64,000 bases of DNA from contig JBAYVD010000005.1 of the NCBI GenBank assembly GCA_041674745.1, positions 62,001 to 126,000 of the forward strand, read 5' to 3'. A program made the translations under genes and the position numbers. The notes under the pieces are model-generated. The model made no database searches. It had not been told where the DNA came from and saw nothing but the letters and a program-made list of their open reading frames with translations. This document shows, piece after piece, positions 43,778 through 51,220 of the stretch. How positions within the stretch are numbered: position 1 is the stretch's first letter; every line of letters starts with the position of its first letter. The stretch is from UBA2040 sp041674745. GTDB taxonomy: Bacteria > Bacteroidota > Bacteroidia > Flavobacteriales_D > Crocinitomicaceae.

Positions 43778-44521
43778 ATGAAATGGATAAAAGGCATCTT
43801 TTTCAACCTTTGGAAGTTATACGTTGGGGCTATTTTTAGCGTTACGGCCACCCTTCTATATCCTTTTTTTCTGGTTGTTTTGGCCTTGCCAAATGGCAGA
43901 AGCAAATCCTTTCATTTGTTTGTTTTCTGGAGTCGATTGATGCAAATTTTTTGTTTTTATCCTTCTCGAAAAAATAGAAACATCGGTATCACCGACAAAC
44001 CTTTTATCATTTTACCCAATCACACTTCTTATTTGGATATCTTTTTGATGTTTTCACTTTTCCCAGAAAAACCATTCTTGTTTATGGGGAAAAGTGAAAT
44101 TTTAAGTTACCCCATCATTTCAACGTATTTTAAAAATCTGAATATTCCTGTCGACCGAAAAAATAAAATGAAAGCTGGACAAGCGTTTGTTAAAGCCAAA
44201 CAAGCCTTGGAAGAAGGATTCTCCTTGGTGATTTTTCCTGAAGGAGGCATTCCTGATTTACCCGCGCCTCAATTGGCCAATTTCAAAGACGGCGCTTTTT
44301 TACTGGCACAGAAAACAGGCGTGCCCGTTATTCCTGTTGCCTTTTTAAATCATCATCAACTCTTTTCAGATCCTGGTAATTTCTTGGGTTCAGCACATCC
44401 CGGTTTGTCGAAAGTCTTTGTTCACGAACCCATTTTTGTGGGCGATGACGTCTCCACTACCAAAAAACTTTGCCGTTCTTTGATTCAGCAAAGCTTGTTG
44501 GATGCGCAAAAAAAGAAATGA
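43778..44521 (+). CDS. plsC: 1-acyl-sn-glycerol-3-phosphate acyltransferase
   Basis: From ATG 43778 the product is 247 residues with an N-terminal hydrophobic helix (MKWIKGIFFNLWKLYVGAIFSVTATLLYPFFLVVLALP). The acyltransferase blocks are NHTSYLDIFLM (HxxxxD), the lysine/arginine region NIPVDRKNKMKAGQAF, and the substrate motif VIFPEGGIPD. It acylates lysophosphatidic acid to phosphatidic acid at the inner membrane. The longer frame starts at a TTG (43730) that overlaps a TATTTTTG promoter box, so it is not used. gatC follows closely. Confidence 0.88.
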   Translation: MKWIKGIFFNLWKLYVGAIFSVTATLLYPFFLVVLALPNGRSKSFHLFVFWSRLMQIFCFYPSRKNRNIGITDKPFIILPNHTSYLDIFLMFSLFPEKPFLFMGKSEILSYPIISTYFKNLNIPVDRKNKMKAGQAFVKAKQALEEGFSLVIFPEGGIPDLPAPQLANFKDGAFLLAQKTGVPVIPVAFLNHHQLFSDPGNFLGSAHPGLSKVFVHEPIFVGDDVSTTKKLCRSLIQQSLLDAQKKK

Positions 44522-44526
44522 TTGTC

Positions 44527-44534
44527 TATCTTTG
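44527..44534 (+). promoter_or_regulatory. Putative gatC -7 promoter element
   Basis: TATCTTTG is an exact TAnnTTTG match 18 bases before the gatC ATG. It overlaps the longer frame that opens at 44522, so ATG 44552 is the supported start. No good -33 is seen. Confidence 0.5.
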
Positions 44535-44551
44535 TCCAACAAAACACATCC

Positions 44552-44845
44552 ATGAAAATCTCAGACGAAACAGTTGATCACATTGCCCACTTGGCACGAT
44601 TGGAATTTGAAGGCGACAAAAAAGTAGCCATCAAAGCGGATTTAGAGAACATTATTTCGTTCATGGATAAGTTGCAAGAAGTGGATACGGAAAACGTAGA
44701 ACCGCTTATTTTCATGTCCGACGAAGTAAACGTATTGCGCGAAGACGTTGCCAAAGACACGCTTACCCAAGCCGAAGCTTTGAAAAATGCTCCGAAAAAG
44801 GATTCTGATTATTTTAGAATTCCGAAGGTTTTGGATAATAAATAA
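44552..44845 (+). CDS. gatC: Asp-tRNA(Asn)/Glu-tRNA(Gln) amidotransferase subunit C
   Basis: A 97-residue protein starting MKISDETVDHIAHLARLEF, with the family pattern of GatC (VDHIAHLARLEFE, NIISFMDKLQEVDTENVEPLIF, NVLREDV, FRIPKVLDNK). It is the small clamp that holds GatA and GatB together when mischarged Glu-tRNA(Gln) or Asp-tRNA(Asn) is amidated. GatA and GatB are not in the window; in many Bacteroidota the three are dispersed. Length is typical (95-100). Confidence 0.94.
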   Translation: MKISDETVDHIAHLARLEFEGDKKVAIKADLENIISFMDKLQEVDTENVEPLIFMSDEVNVLREDVAKDTLTQAEALKNAPKKDSDYFRIPKVLDNK

Positions 44846-44855
44846 AATAGTTACT

Positions 44856-44945
44856 AGTTGCAAGTTGTTTGCTTCGCAAAGGCAAAGTTGCAAGTTCTGT
44901 GCGCTTCGGGGCTGTTTGCTTCGCAAATTCGCGCTTGATTCAATA
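44856..44945. repeat. AGTTGCAAGTT / TTTGCTTCGCAAA intergenic repeats
   Basis: AGTTGCAAGTT occurs at 44856-44866 and 44886-44896 and the small palindrome TTTGCTTCGCAAA at 44868-44880 and 44915-44927. The cluster lies between gatC and the interrupted ORF. The first element recurs in opposite orientation at 45435-45446. Confidence 0.7.
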
Positions 44946-44951
44946 GAAATT

Positions 44952-45359
44952 TTATTGACCAAATAATTGGATAATTTCCGCTTCTGACGGTTTTTTTAAG
45001 AAATCATGAAATGCCACATAATTTGCTCCTGCAACCTCAAACAAATCACGATAAATACGTTTTTCAACTTCACAAATTGGCTGATAATGCGGATCTGATA
45101 CAATTGCGACGATTTTCAATGATTTTCGGATTTTTTTTCCCTTTTCATCAAGTAAATCCGAAATTAATTCCTGCAGAAGCATAAACGCAACTTGAAAATT
45201 GGCAATAATCAGCCGTTCATTCGAAAACGAAAGCGATGATTTTCTCATCAATTCTTTTTGTTTGCGAATGTCCTTTACTAAAATATGATTTTGCGATAGC
45301 TCAACATAAACTAGTTATGGCTTAAAGGATTTCTCAAAAATTTTACCAAAAAAACTCAT
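44952..45359 (-). pseudogene. Interrupted ORF of unknown family (in-frame stop)
   Basis: From ATG 45359 the minus strand reads MSFFGKIFEKSFKP, meets TAA (45317-45315), and then continues in the same frame as LVYVELSQNHILVKDIRKQKELMRKSSLSFSN and on to a stop at 44952, about 120 residues in all. The part after the stop has normal-looking composition (QVAFMLLQELISDLLDEKG, ICEVEKRIYRDLFEVAGANYVAFHDFLKKPSEAEIIQLFGQ). No family is recognised. Either a nonsense mutation has broken a small gene, or a 99-residue protein is made from the TTG/ATG at 45251/45248. It is bracketed by intergenic repeats. Confidence 0.55.
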
Positions 45360-45390
45360 ATTCAAAACAATATAAAACATCAGTAAATAA

Positions 45391-45450
45391 AACTCGCAAC
45401 TTGAAGAGCGTTTCGCAGAAATCGCTCAACTTGTAACTTGCAACTTGTAA
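45391..45450. repeat. Inverted copy of the AGTTGCAAGTT repeat
   Basis: AACTTGCAACTT (45435-45446) is the reverse complement of the element found twice at 44856-44896, and related AACTTG words flank it. A hairpin GAGCG...CGCTC (45406-45410, 45423-45427) lies next to it. The interrupted ORF thus sits between inverted copies. Confidence 0.65.
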
Positions 45451-45455
45451 AAAAC

Positions 45456-46238
45456 TCAATAAGAAATCTTCGCCTTCTCGTAATTCGGCACAAATTTTTC
45501 ACTCACCAAAGCCGGGTATTTCGGGTCCATTTCTTTTAACGTTTGAATCAGAATTTTCGCCACAGCGTTCAGTTTAACAGCATTTTTATTGCACGGAACG
45601 ATATGCCAAGGTACCTCGTTGCACTTTTCAAAAATACGCTCGTACACTTCCATAAATTCATCCCAATGTTCGCGGGTTTCCCAATCGCCATCGGTGTGTT
45701 TCCAATGCTTTTCGGGTGTGTTGACGCGTTCAAGCAACTTGCGCTCTTGCACATCTTTGCTCAAATTGAGGTAAATTTTCACCACACGCGTGCCGTTGGC
45801 TTCTAGGTGTTTTTCAAAATCATTGATTTGCTTGTAACGCTTGTCGATGATTTTTTTATCGATGAAACCGTACACAGAAGGCACCAAAATATCTTCGTAA
45901 TGCGAGCGATTGAAAACCGTAATCATTCCATTTTTTGGTGCTTTTGAATGAATTCTCCATAGGAAATCGTGCGCATATTCCTCGTCGGTTGGCTTTTTGA
46001 ACGAATGGACATTCACCCAAGCGGCACTGCTCTTTTGAAACAATTCTCTTGTCAAACCGTCTTTCCCAGAAGCATCCATTCCTTGCAATACAAGCAAAAT
46101 ACTTTGCTTGCTTTCAGCGATCAATTTTTTGGAATATTCATAGATTTCGAGCAATAATTTCTCGTTTTCTTTGTCCAATTTTTCTTTGTCCAAACCTTTT
46201 GGTCCGTCTGGATCGTGCTTTTTTAATAAACCACTCAT
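45456..46238 (-). CDS. Polyphosphate kinase 2 family protein
   Basis: A 260-residue single-domain PPK2. The P-loop is VLQGMDASGKDGLTRELF (Walker A near residue 52), with VNVHSFKKPTDEEYAHDFLWRIH, NRSHYEDILVPSVYG and the basic lid segment ERKLLERVNTPEKHWK. These enzymes move phosphate between polyphosphate and nucleoside mono- or diphosphates, so this one would help phosphorylate AMP/ADP or GDP using stored polyP. No signal peptide is present. Its ATG overlaps the stop of the upstream endonuclease-family gene by 4 bases at the other end (46235-46238), an indication of a shared transcript. Class I versus III cannot be decided here. Confidence 0.9.
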   Translation of the reverse strand: MSGLLKKHDPDGPKGLDKEKLDKENEKLLLEIYEYSKKLIAESKQSILLVLQGMDASGKDGLTRELFQKSSAAWVNVHSFKKPTDEEYAHDFLWRIHSKAPKNGMITVFNRSHYEDILVPSVYGFIDKKIIDKRYKQINDFEKHLEANGTRVVKIYLNLSKDVQERKLLERVNTPEKHWKHTDGDWETREHWDEFMEVYERIFEKCNEVPWHIVPCNKNAVKLNAVAKILIQTLKEMDPKYPALVSEKFVPNYEKAKISY

Positions 46239-47293
46239 TTTTCAAGAATTAAATAAACGGGTAAATGGTCAGAAAATCCGCCATAATATTCGGGTCCACC
46301 GTACGTAGAATTCGGTTTTTGCCCGCCGTTGCTGTAGGTAAATAATATCGACTCGTCTTTGTAGACGTATGCTTTGTTGTCTTTGATTTTCAATTCGGTG
46401 CCTGTCAAAAGGTTCTGTGATACCATCATTTGGTCAAACATCAGCCATTCTCGTTGGTGCACAATCGATCCTTCGCCATCATAGGCCATTTCCGCCATCA
46501 AATTGAAAAGCGATGCATTTTTTCCTGCAGCGTTGAGTACTTGTTGGATACTTTTGTTTTTCGGTTCATCGTTGAAATCGCCCATGATCAGGATTTTTGG
46601 ATCTTTCTCTTCTTGCCGAATTTCCGCAATGCGTTCCTTCAAAACCGTGGCTGAGCGTACTCGTTTCACTTCGGACTCAGTCGTTCCTTCTCGTCTTGAT
46701 GACCAATGATTGACAAAAACATGAACGATTTCGCCATCCGCCAAAGTAGCTTTCACATGCAAAATATCGCGTGTGGCAAAATCACGGTTATCGGGTAAAC
46801 GAACGACCAATTTCTCTTGTTCCAGCACTTTCATGCGTCGAGGATCGTAGAGCAAAGCACAATCGATTCCGCGTCGGTCTTCCGATTCAAAATGCACCAA
46901 TTTGTAGGGTGTATTGGCGAGATTGCCTGTTTTCGCCAAGTCTTCCACCACTTTATGATTTTCAATTTCCACCAAACCAATCATCATGGGACATTGTTCA
47001 CCCAAAGCAAACAACACCGTTGAAAGATTTTGCAATTTTTGCTCATAGCGTTCTTCCGTCCAATGTTGATCGCCATAGGGCGTAAAATCATCGTCTAAGG
47101 TGTTGGGGTCATTTTCAACATCAAACAAATTTTCGACATTGTAAAAGGCAACAATTTGATTATTGGGGGAAAGTAATTCTCCGTTGTTTGTCATTTTTTG
47201 TTCAGGTTGAGTTTTTGGCGCATCGCAAGCAGCAAGGGAAGCCATACAGAGATATACGATTAATTTCTTCAATTTATTGTTTGTTTGCCACAC
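46235..47293 (-). CDS. Endonuclease/exonuclease/phosphatase-family lipoprotein
   Basis: A 352-residue protein that begins at GTG 47293. The N terminus is a lipoprotein signal (LIVYLCMASLAAC, then DAPKTQPEQ). The DNase-I-like fold shows QIVAFYNVENLFDVENDP, MIGLVEIENHKVVEDLA, HVFVNHWSSRREGT, ILIMGDFNDEPKN and YGGFSDHLPVYL, giving the catalytic E, D/N and H residues of the superfamily. It should be an outer-membrane or periplasmic phosphodiesterase acting on nucleic acid or another phosphate ester. The start may instead be TTG 47272. The stop overlaps the PPK2 start by 4 bases. Confidence 0.86.
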   Translation of the reverse strand: MWQTNNKLKKLIVYLCMASLAACDAPKTQPEQKMTNNGELLSPNNQIVAFYNVENLFDVENDPNTLDDDFTPYGDQHWTEERYEQKLQNLSTVLFALGEQCPMMIGLVEIENHKVVEDLAKTGNLANTPYKLVHFESEDRRGIDCALLYDPRRMKVLEQEKLVVRLPDNRDFATRDILHVKATLADGEIVHVFVNHWSSRREGTTESEVKRVRSATVLKERIAEIRQEEKDPKILIMGDFNDEPKNKSIQQVLNAAGKNASLFNLMAEMAYDGEGSIVHQREWLMFDQMMVSQNLLTGTELKIKDNKAYVYKDESILFTYSNGGQKPNSTYGGPEYYGGFSDHLPVYLILEK

Positions 47294-47350
47294 TTGGACG
47301 AATTGACACCAATATACGCTTGAAAATTGTAGTATACGTAGCTTTTTAAT

Positions 47351-48973
47351 TTATTTAACGCCCAAAACACCAAGAATCCCTCGCGCCAAAACACCGAATA
47401 AACTATTGTCTTTTGTTTTTCGGGTAGCACCGCGGGTAATGTCTTTCCACATACGTTCGTTTTCGGCCGCTTTCGCTTTTTCATCTCGTTCTTGGATTTT
47501 TCGTAAGCGTTCGATTTCCTTTTGTTTTTCGGCTATGCGTTTGGCTTCCGCTTTTTGCAATTCGGCTAATTCCTTGTCTTGGTCCGAATTTTTCTTGGTT
47601 TGCTGCTCGTCAGAAGCCGCCTTATCGATTTTTCCTGAAAGTATTTCGTAGGCACTTTCACGGTCGATTTCCTGGTTGTATTTCGCTGCAATGAAAGAAT
47701 TTTTCACCAATTCATCGACTTCATTTTCTTCCAAAACATCCATTCTTGTCAACGGAGCACGGCAAATGGTAACGGCCAAGGGTGTTGGGATTCCTTTTTC
47801 ATTCAGCGCACTCACCAAAGCTTCCCCAATTCCCATTTGGGTGATGACTTCATTGGTTTTGTAAAATTCCGTGATCGGATAATTTTCTGCTGCTTTTTTA
47901 ATCGCCGTTCGGTCTTTTTCGGTAAACGCTCGCAGAGCATGTTGCACTTTCAATCCCAACTGCGATAGAATCGCTTCCGGAACATCAATCGGGTTTTGCG
48001 TACAGAAGAAAATTCCCACGCCTTTCGAACGAATCAATTTGATAATGACTTCCAATTGGTCCATCAAAGCATCCGAAGCTTCTTCAAATACCAAGTGGGC
48101 TTCATCGATGAAAATGCACAGTTTTGGTTTGTCGGCATCGCCCTCTTCTGGAAAAGTAGCGTAAATCTCCGCCATCAAACTCAACATAAACGTGGAGAAC
48201 AATTTCGGTTTGCCTTGAATATCCATCAAGCGAATAATGGAGATAACGCCGTTTCCATTTTTGTCGAAACGAATCAAATCTTGTGGATCAAACGAACGTT
48301 CGCCAAAGAACTGCTCAGCGCCCTGTTGCTCCAATTCAATCACTTTTCGCATGATGATACCCACTGTTGACGAGGAAATGGTACCGTATTCTTTTTCCAT
48401 GTCTTCCTTTCCCTCTTCCATCAAATATTGCAAGGTTTTTCGCAAATCTTTCAGGTCTATCAGCGGCAATTTGTTGTTATCGCAATACATGAAAACCAAC
48501 GAAATCACGGAGGATTGAGTATCGTTCAAACCCAATATTTTGGACAAAAGTACGGGGCCAAATTCCGTTACGGTTGCTTTCAATCGGGTTCCTTTGCCTT
48601 TTGTCAAGGTCATCAATTCCACCGGCATGGCTTTCGGTTCGTAGGGCAAATCAATGGCGGCATGACGATTGGCAATAAAATCATTCGTTGTTCCAGCCGC
48701 TGCCAAACCGCTCAAATCTCCTTTGATGTCCATCAAAACGGTTGGAATTCCTTTTTCAGAAAGTTGTTCGGCAATAACTTGTAAGGTTTTCGTTTTCCCT
48801 GTACCCGTTGCACCGGCAATCAAACCATGACGGTTCAATGTTTTCAAGGGAACTTTGATGTGAACACCGGGCACACCAGCATCATCGTATTTCGCACCAC
48901 CCAAAATAATACTATCGCCTTTGAAAGTATATCCTGCAGTTAATTCTTCCTTAAATTGATCTATTTTTGACAT
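47351..48973 (-). CDS. HerA-like ATPase (DUF853/YjgR family)
   Basis: A 540-residue protein. It begins with a short beta domain (YTFKGDSIILGGAKYDDAGVPGVHIKVPLKTLNRHGLIAG), then the P-loop GATGTGKTKTLQVIAEQL (near residue 55), Walker B LCIFIDEAHLVFEE and a sensor region FFCTQNPIDVPEAILSQLGLKVQHALRAFTEKD. The C-terminal third ends in a charged coiled coil (about 440-510, rich in K, E, R, Q). This is the DUF853 group of HerA/FtsK-like ATPases, whose cellular role is not established. The ATPase core is complete. No NurA-type nuclease gene is next to it. Confidence 0.88.
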   Translation of the reverse strand: MSKIDQFKEELTAGYTFKGDSIILGGAKYDDAGVPGVHIKVPLKTLNRHGLIAGATGTGKTKTLQVIAEQLSEKGIPTVLMDIKGDLSGLAAAGTTNDFIANRHAAIDLPYEPKAMPVELMTLTKGKGTRLKATVTEFGPVLLSKILGLNDTQSSVISLVFMYCDNNKLPLIDLKDLRKTLQYLMEEGKEDMEKEYGTISSSTVGIIMRKVIELEQQGAEQFFGERSFDPQDLIRFDKNGNGVISIIRLMDIQGKPKLFSTFMLSLMAEIYATFPEEGDADKPKLCIFIDEAHLVFEEASDALMDQLEVIIKLIRSKGVGIFFCTQNPIDVPEAILSQLGLKVQHALRAFTEKDRTAIKKAAENYPITEFYKTNEVITQMGIGEALVSALNEKGIPTPLAVTICRAPLTRMDVLEENEVDELVKNSFIAAKYNQEIDRESAYEILSGKIDKAASDEQQTKKNSDQDKELAELQKAEAKRIAEKQKEIERLRKIQERDEKAKAAENERMWKDITRGATRKTKDNSLFGVLARGILGVLGVK

Positions 48974-49164
48974 AAAATTGTCTGTATATTTATCGTGAAA
49001 AACCTAAATTAATCACATGACTTGTAACATAAATAATCATAAGCAAAAGGAATAATTTCACCAGCTTGCTATGAACTTCGAATATAACACTTGTTTTTTG
49101 ACTAATTCCGTTTCAAGCAAAAAATCCAGAGTTTATAGGACTATGAAAGGATAAGTTCAATAAA

Positions 49165-49875
49165 TTACTCTTCGAATAATTTTCCTCCTCCAGAATTTCC
49201 TGTATTGATATTGGTAATTATTGGTGGGTTTCCTCTTAAATAAATATTCCCAGTACCCTCAATTTTATACTGAATTTTTTCTTCAACAAATAGTGTGCAA
49301 TTTAATGTCGTGTTGGTTTCGATAATGGCCGTCTGTGTAATCAAATCATCCACGTTTACATTTACCAATCCGCCATACCACAACTTCAAAACTTGTGTTT
49401 TCCCTTTCAGTTTAATTTCTCCACCAGCGTTGGACTCATTCCAAAAATAAAAAACGTCATTCTCTAAATTAAAATCAACCCAATTGCCTTTCTTGTTAAA
49501 TACAATACCTATTTCCATAGATTTCATCAACCCTTCATTGGATAAATTCACGCCGCCGTTGACAGTTACTTTGTGAAAACTTGGTGCACATATTTTCAGT
49601 TTAATTTTATTTTTTGGACTTAGAAATTTCATCTTTCGCAAATCTGAAATCACAAGAACTCCATCGAGTACCTCGGTTTTAATTTTATCAATATTTTTGT
49701 TTCCTTGAATTTCAATCTTGCAGGCATTCGTGTCTTCTACAAGAACGACTTCAAATGCATTTCTTATATCAATATTGTGAAAGGGCAAAACTTCAACCGT
49801 TTTACTCTGTGAAACATTTTCCTTCTTGCAACTCAATGCAATCAAAAGAAACGATAAAAAATAAATTATTTTCAT
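49165..49875 (-). CDS. DUF2807-like (head GIN domain) lipoprotein
   Basis: A 236-residue lipoprotein (MKIIYFLSFLLIALSC, then KKENVSQSK). The rest alternates short beta-strands: VEVLPFHNIDIRNAFEVVLVEDTNACKIEIQGNKNI, VLDGVLVISDLRKMKF, ICAPSFHKVTVNGGVNLSN, which is the right-handed beta-helix-like pattern of the DUF2807/GIN domain family. That family is frequent in Bacteroidota and has no firm function. It lies 3 bases after the PagL-like gene and probably shares its transcript. Base composition is AT-rich compared with nearby core genes. The 191 bases after the HerA-like gene (48974-49164) hold no ORF and no clear element. Confidence 0.72.
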   Translation of the reverse strand: MKIIYFLSFLLIALSCKKENVSQSKTVEVLPFHNIDIRNAFEVVLVEDTNACKIEIQGNKNIDKIKTEVLDGVLVISDLRKMKFLSPKNKIKLKICAPSFHKVTVNGGVNLSNEGLMKSMEIGIVFNKKGNWVDFNLENDVFYFWNESNAGGEIKLKGKTQVLKLWYGGLVNVNVDDLITQTAIIETNTTLNCTLFVEEKIQYKIEGTGNIYLRGNPPIITNINTGNSGGGKLFEE

Positions 49876-49878
49876 GCA

Positions 49879-51015
49879 CTAAAATTTATATCCAAAACCG
49901 ATTTCTGGATAATCCGCAGTTAAAAAATGTGTTTTTAAGGATACTCTGATATTATAATTTTCGCAGAAGGTATAATTCAAGAAAACTTTCCAATACACGA
50001 ATTCCATTGTTCGACTTTGCATAAAGTTAATTCCTTCCTGCAAGCCCCAATGAAAATTTCTGTATCGCATCGACTGGCTGATAAATACACCAAGGTAATA
50101 ATTGTCACTCGGCTTAAAAGCTTCGTGCTTCTTTTGCAAATCAAATTCTATCGATTTATCGTGAAACAAATCTACACCAGCACCGAGTTGGTACTTGTTG
50201 GTTATTACCTTCGTATACTGGAAAGAAAGATTAGTAGGAAAAATATCTTTTTGACCGTTTGGTTTGTTTCGAAATCCAACATTAAAATAAACTGCGAAGC
50301 TACTTTTATGTGGGATTTTTATTCGTTCATTTTTCATTTCGAAGCTTTGCAATTTACCAAATGAATAAGCCAGACCTAGATTCGTAGTAAAATAGTTTAT
50401 TCCCAAATTTGGACTGAATGTATTTCCATTTGAAAAGTGACCGAAATAGAGTCCGCTGTTCAACAACACTTTATTCGTTAGCGAATAGCTAATTCCTAAA
50501 TGGTAATTAAAATGTGCATTAAATCTTGAACCTATAGCCAAATTTTTCACATCGTTGTAAGGGTCAAATTTTTTTGTAACATATGACAAACCAATGCCTA
50601 TTTTTGAGAATAGTTCAAACTTATTTTTACGATATAATGTCAATCGAAAGTTTGGAACAATTGAAATCTCATTTCCAAAAACTTGCTTGTTTCCAAGGCT
50701 TGTGTACAGTAAAACAAGCTCCAATTCAGGATATTTATAGATTTTATCCCAGATGGAGTCTTTGGTCATTTTACAGGAATAGGATATATCAATAGATTTA
50801 ATTGGAGAATTTACATTTTGATAGATTAATTCATAATGGGGTAAAATCGCACCAAAATGTCCTCGAATTCCAATTTTATAGCGTGACATTTCGCTTTTCT
50901 GAGCCAATACATTCGAATTAAATGAACTATAGAAAACACAAAACATCAATAAAAATGCGAATCTTGATTTTATTATGCTCTTTTCGAATAAATTCCCTTG
51001 TCTCATTTCTTTCAA
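49879..51015 (-). CDS. PagL-like acyloxyacyl hydrolase (lipid A deacylase)
   Basis: A 378-residue protein with a signal peptide (about residues 1-38, SRFAFLLMFCVFYSSFNSNVLAQ). The rest is a run of amphipathic beta-strands ending in a terminal aromatic residue (YPEIGFGYKF), as expected of an outer-membrane barrel. The segment GLYFGHFSNGNTFSPNLGINYF carries the His-x-Ser-Asn signature of PagL-type lipid A deacylases (HFSNG). Bacteroidota homologues of this length exist and are often annotated as acyloxyacyl hydrolase. It would remove an acyl chain from lipid A in the outer membrane. The call rests on one motif and the barrel pattern. Confidence 0.6.
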   Translation of the reverse strand: MKEMRQGNLFEKSIIKSRFAFLLMFCVFYSSFNSNVLAQKSEMSRYKIGIRGHFGAILPHYELIYQNVNSPIKSIDISYSCKMTKDSIWDKIYKYPELELVLLYTSLGNKQVFGNEISIVPNFRLTLYRKNKFELFSKIGIGLSYVTKKFDPYNDVKNLAIGSRFNAHFNYHLGISYSLTNKVLLNSGLYFGHFSNGNTFSPNLGINYFTTNLGLAYSFGKLQSFEMKNERIKIPHKSSFAVYFNVGFRNKPNGQKDIFPTNLSFQYTKVITNKYQLGAGVDLFHDKSIEFDLQKKHEAFKPSDNYYLGVFISQSMRYRNFHWGLQEGINFMQSRTMEFVYWKVFLNYTFCENYNIRVSLKTHFLTADYPEIGFGYKF

Positions 51016-51193
51016 TTAGCCCTATCTTTTTTGATTTACGGAAATAGAATTTTCATCAAATTTAAAATAAAATAACACGATTATTATTCCTCTCTTTCAT
51101 TTTAAAACTTCACTTTGAAACATTGCAAAAACACCGAGATTCATAAATTCATAATCGACTTCCAATCTATTCCTGAATCGCGCCGAAATTTCT

Positions 51194-51201
51194 TACTTTT
51201 G
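51194..51201 (+). promoter_or_regulatory. Putative aspS -7 promoter element
   Basis: TACTTTTG is an exact TAnnTTTG match 20 bases before the aspS ATG at 51221. Confidence 0.5.
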
Positions 51202-51220
51202 CAACGAAAATTAGATTAAC

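Noticed and set aside
47296..47312. TGACAC upstream of the endonuclease-family gene
   Set aside because: An isolated half site without the paired half at the right spacing.
48974..49164. Possible small RNA or gene in the gap after the HerA-like gene
   Set aside because: AT-rich, no frame over 30 codons, no hairpin with a U-run seen.
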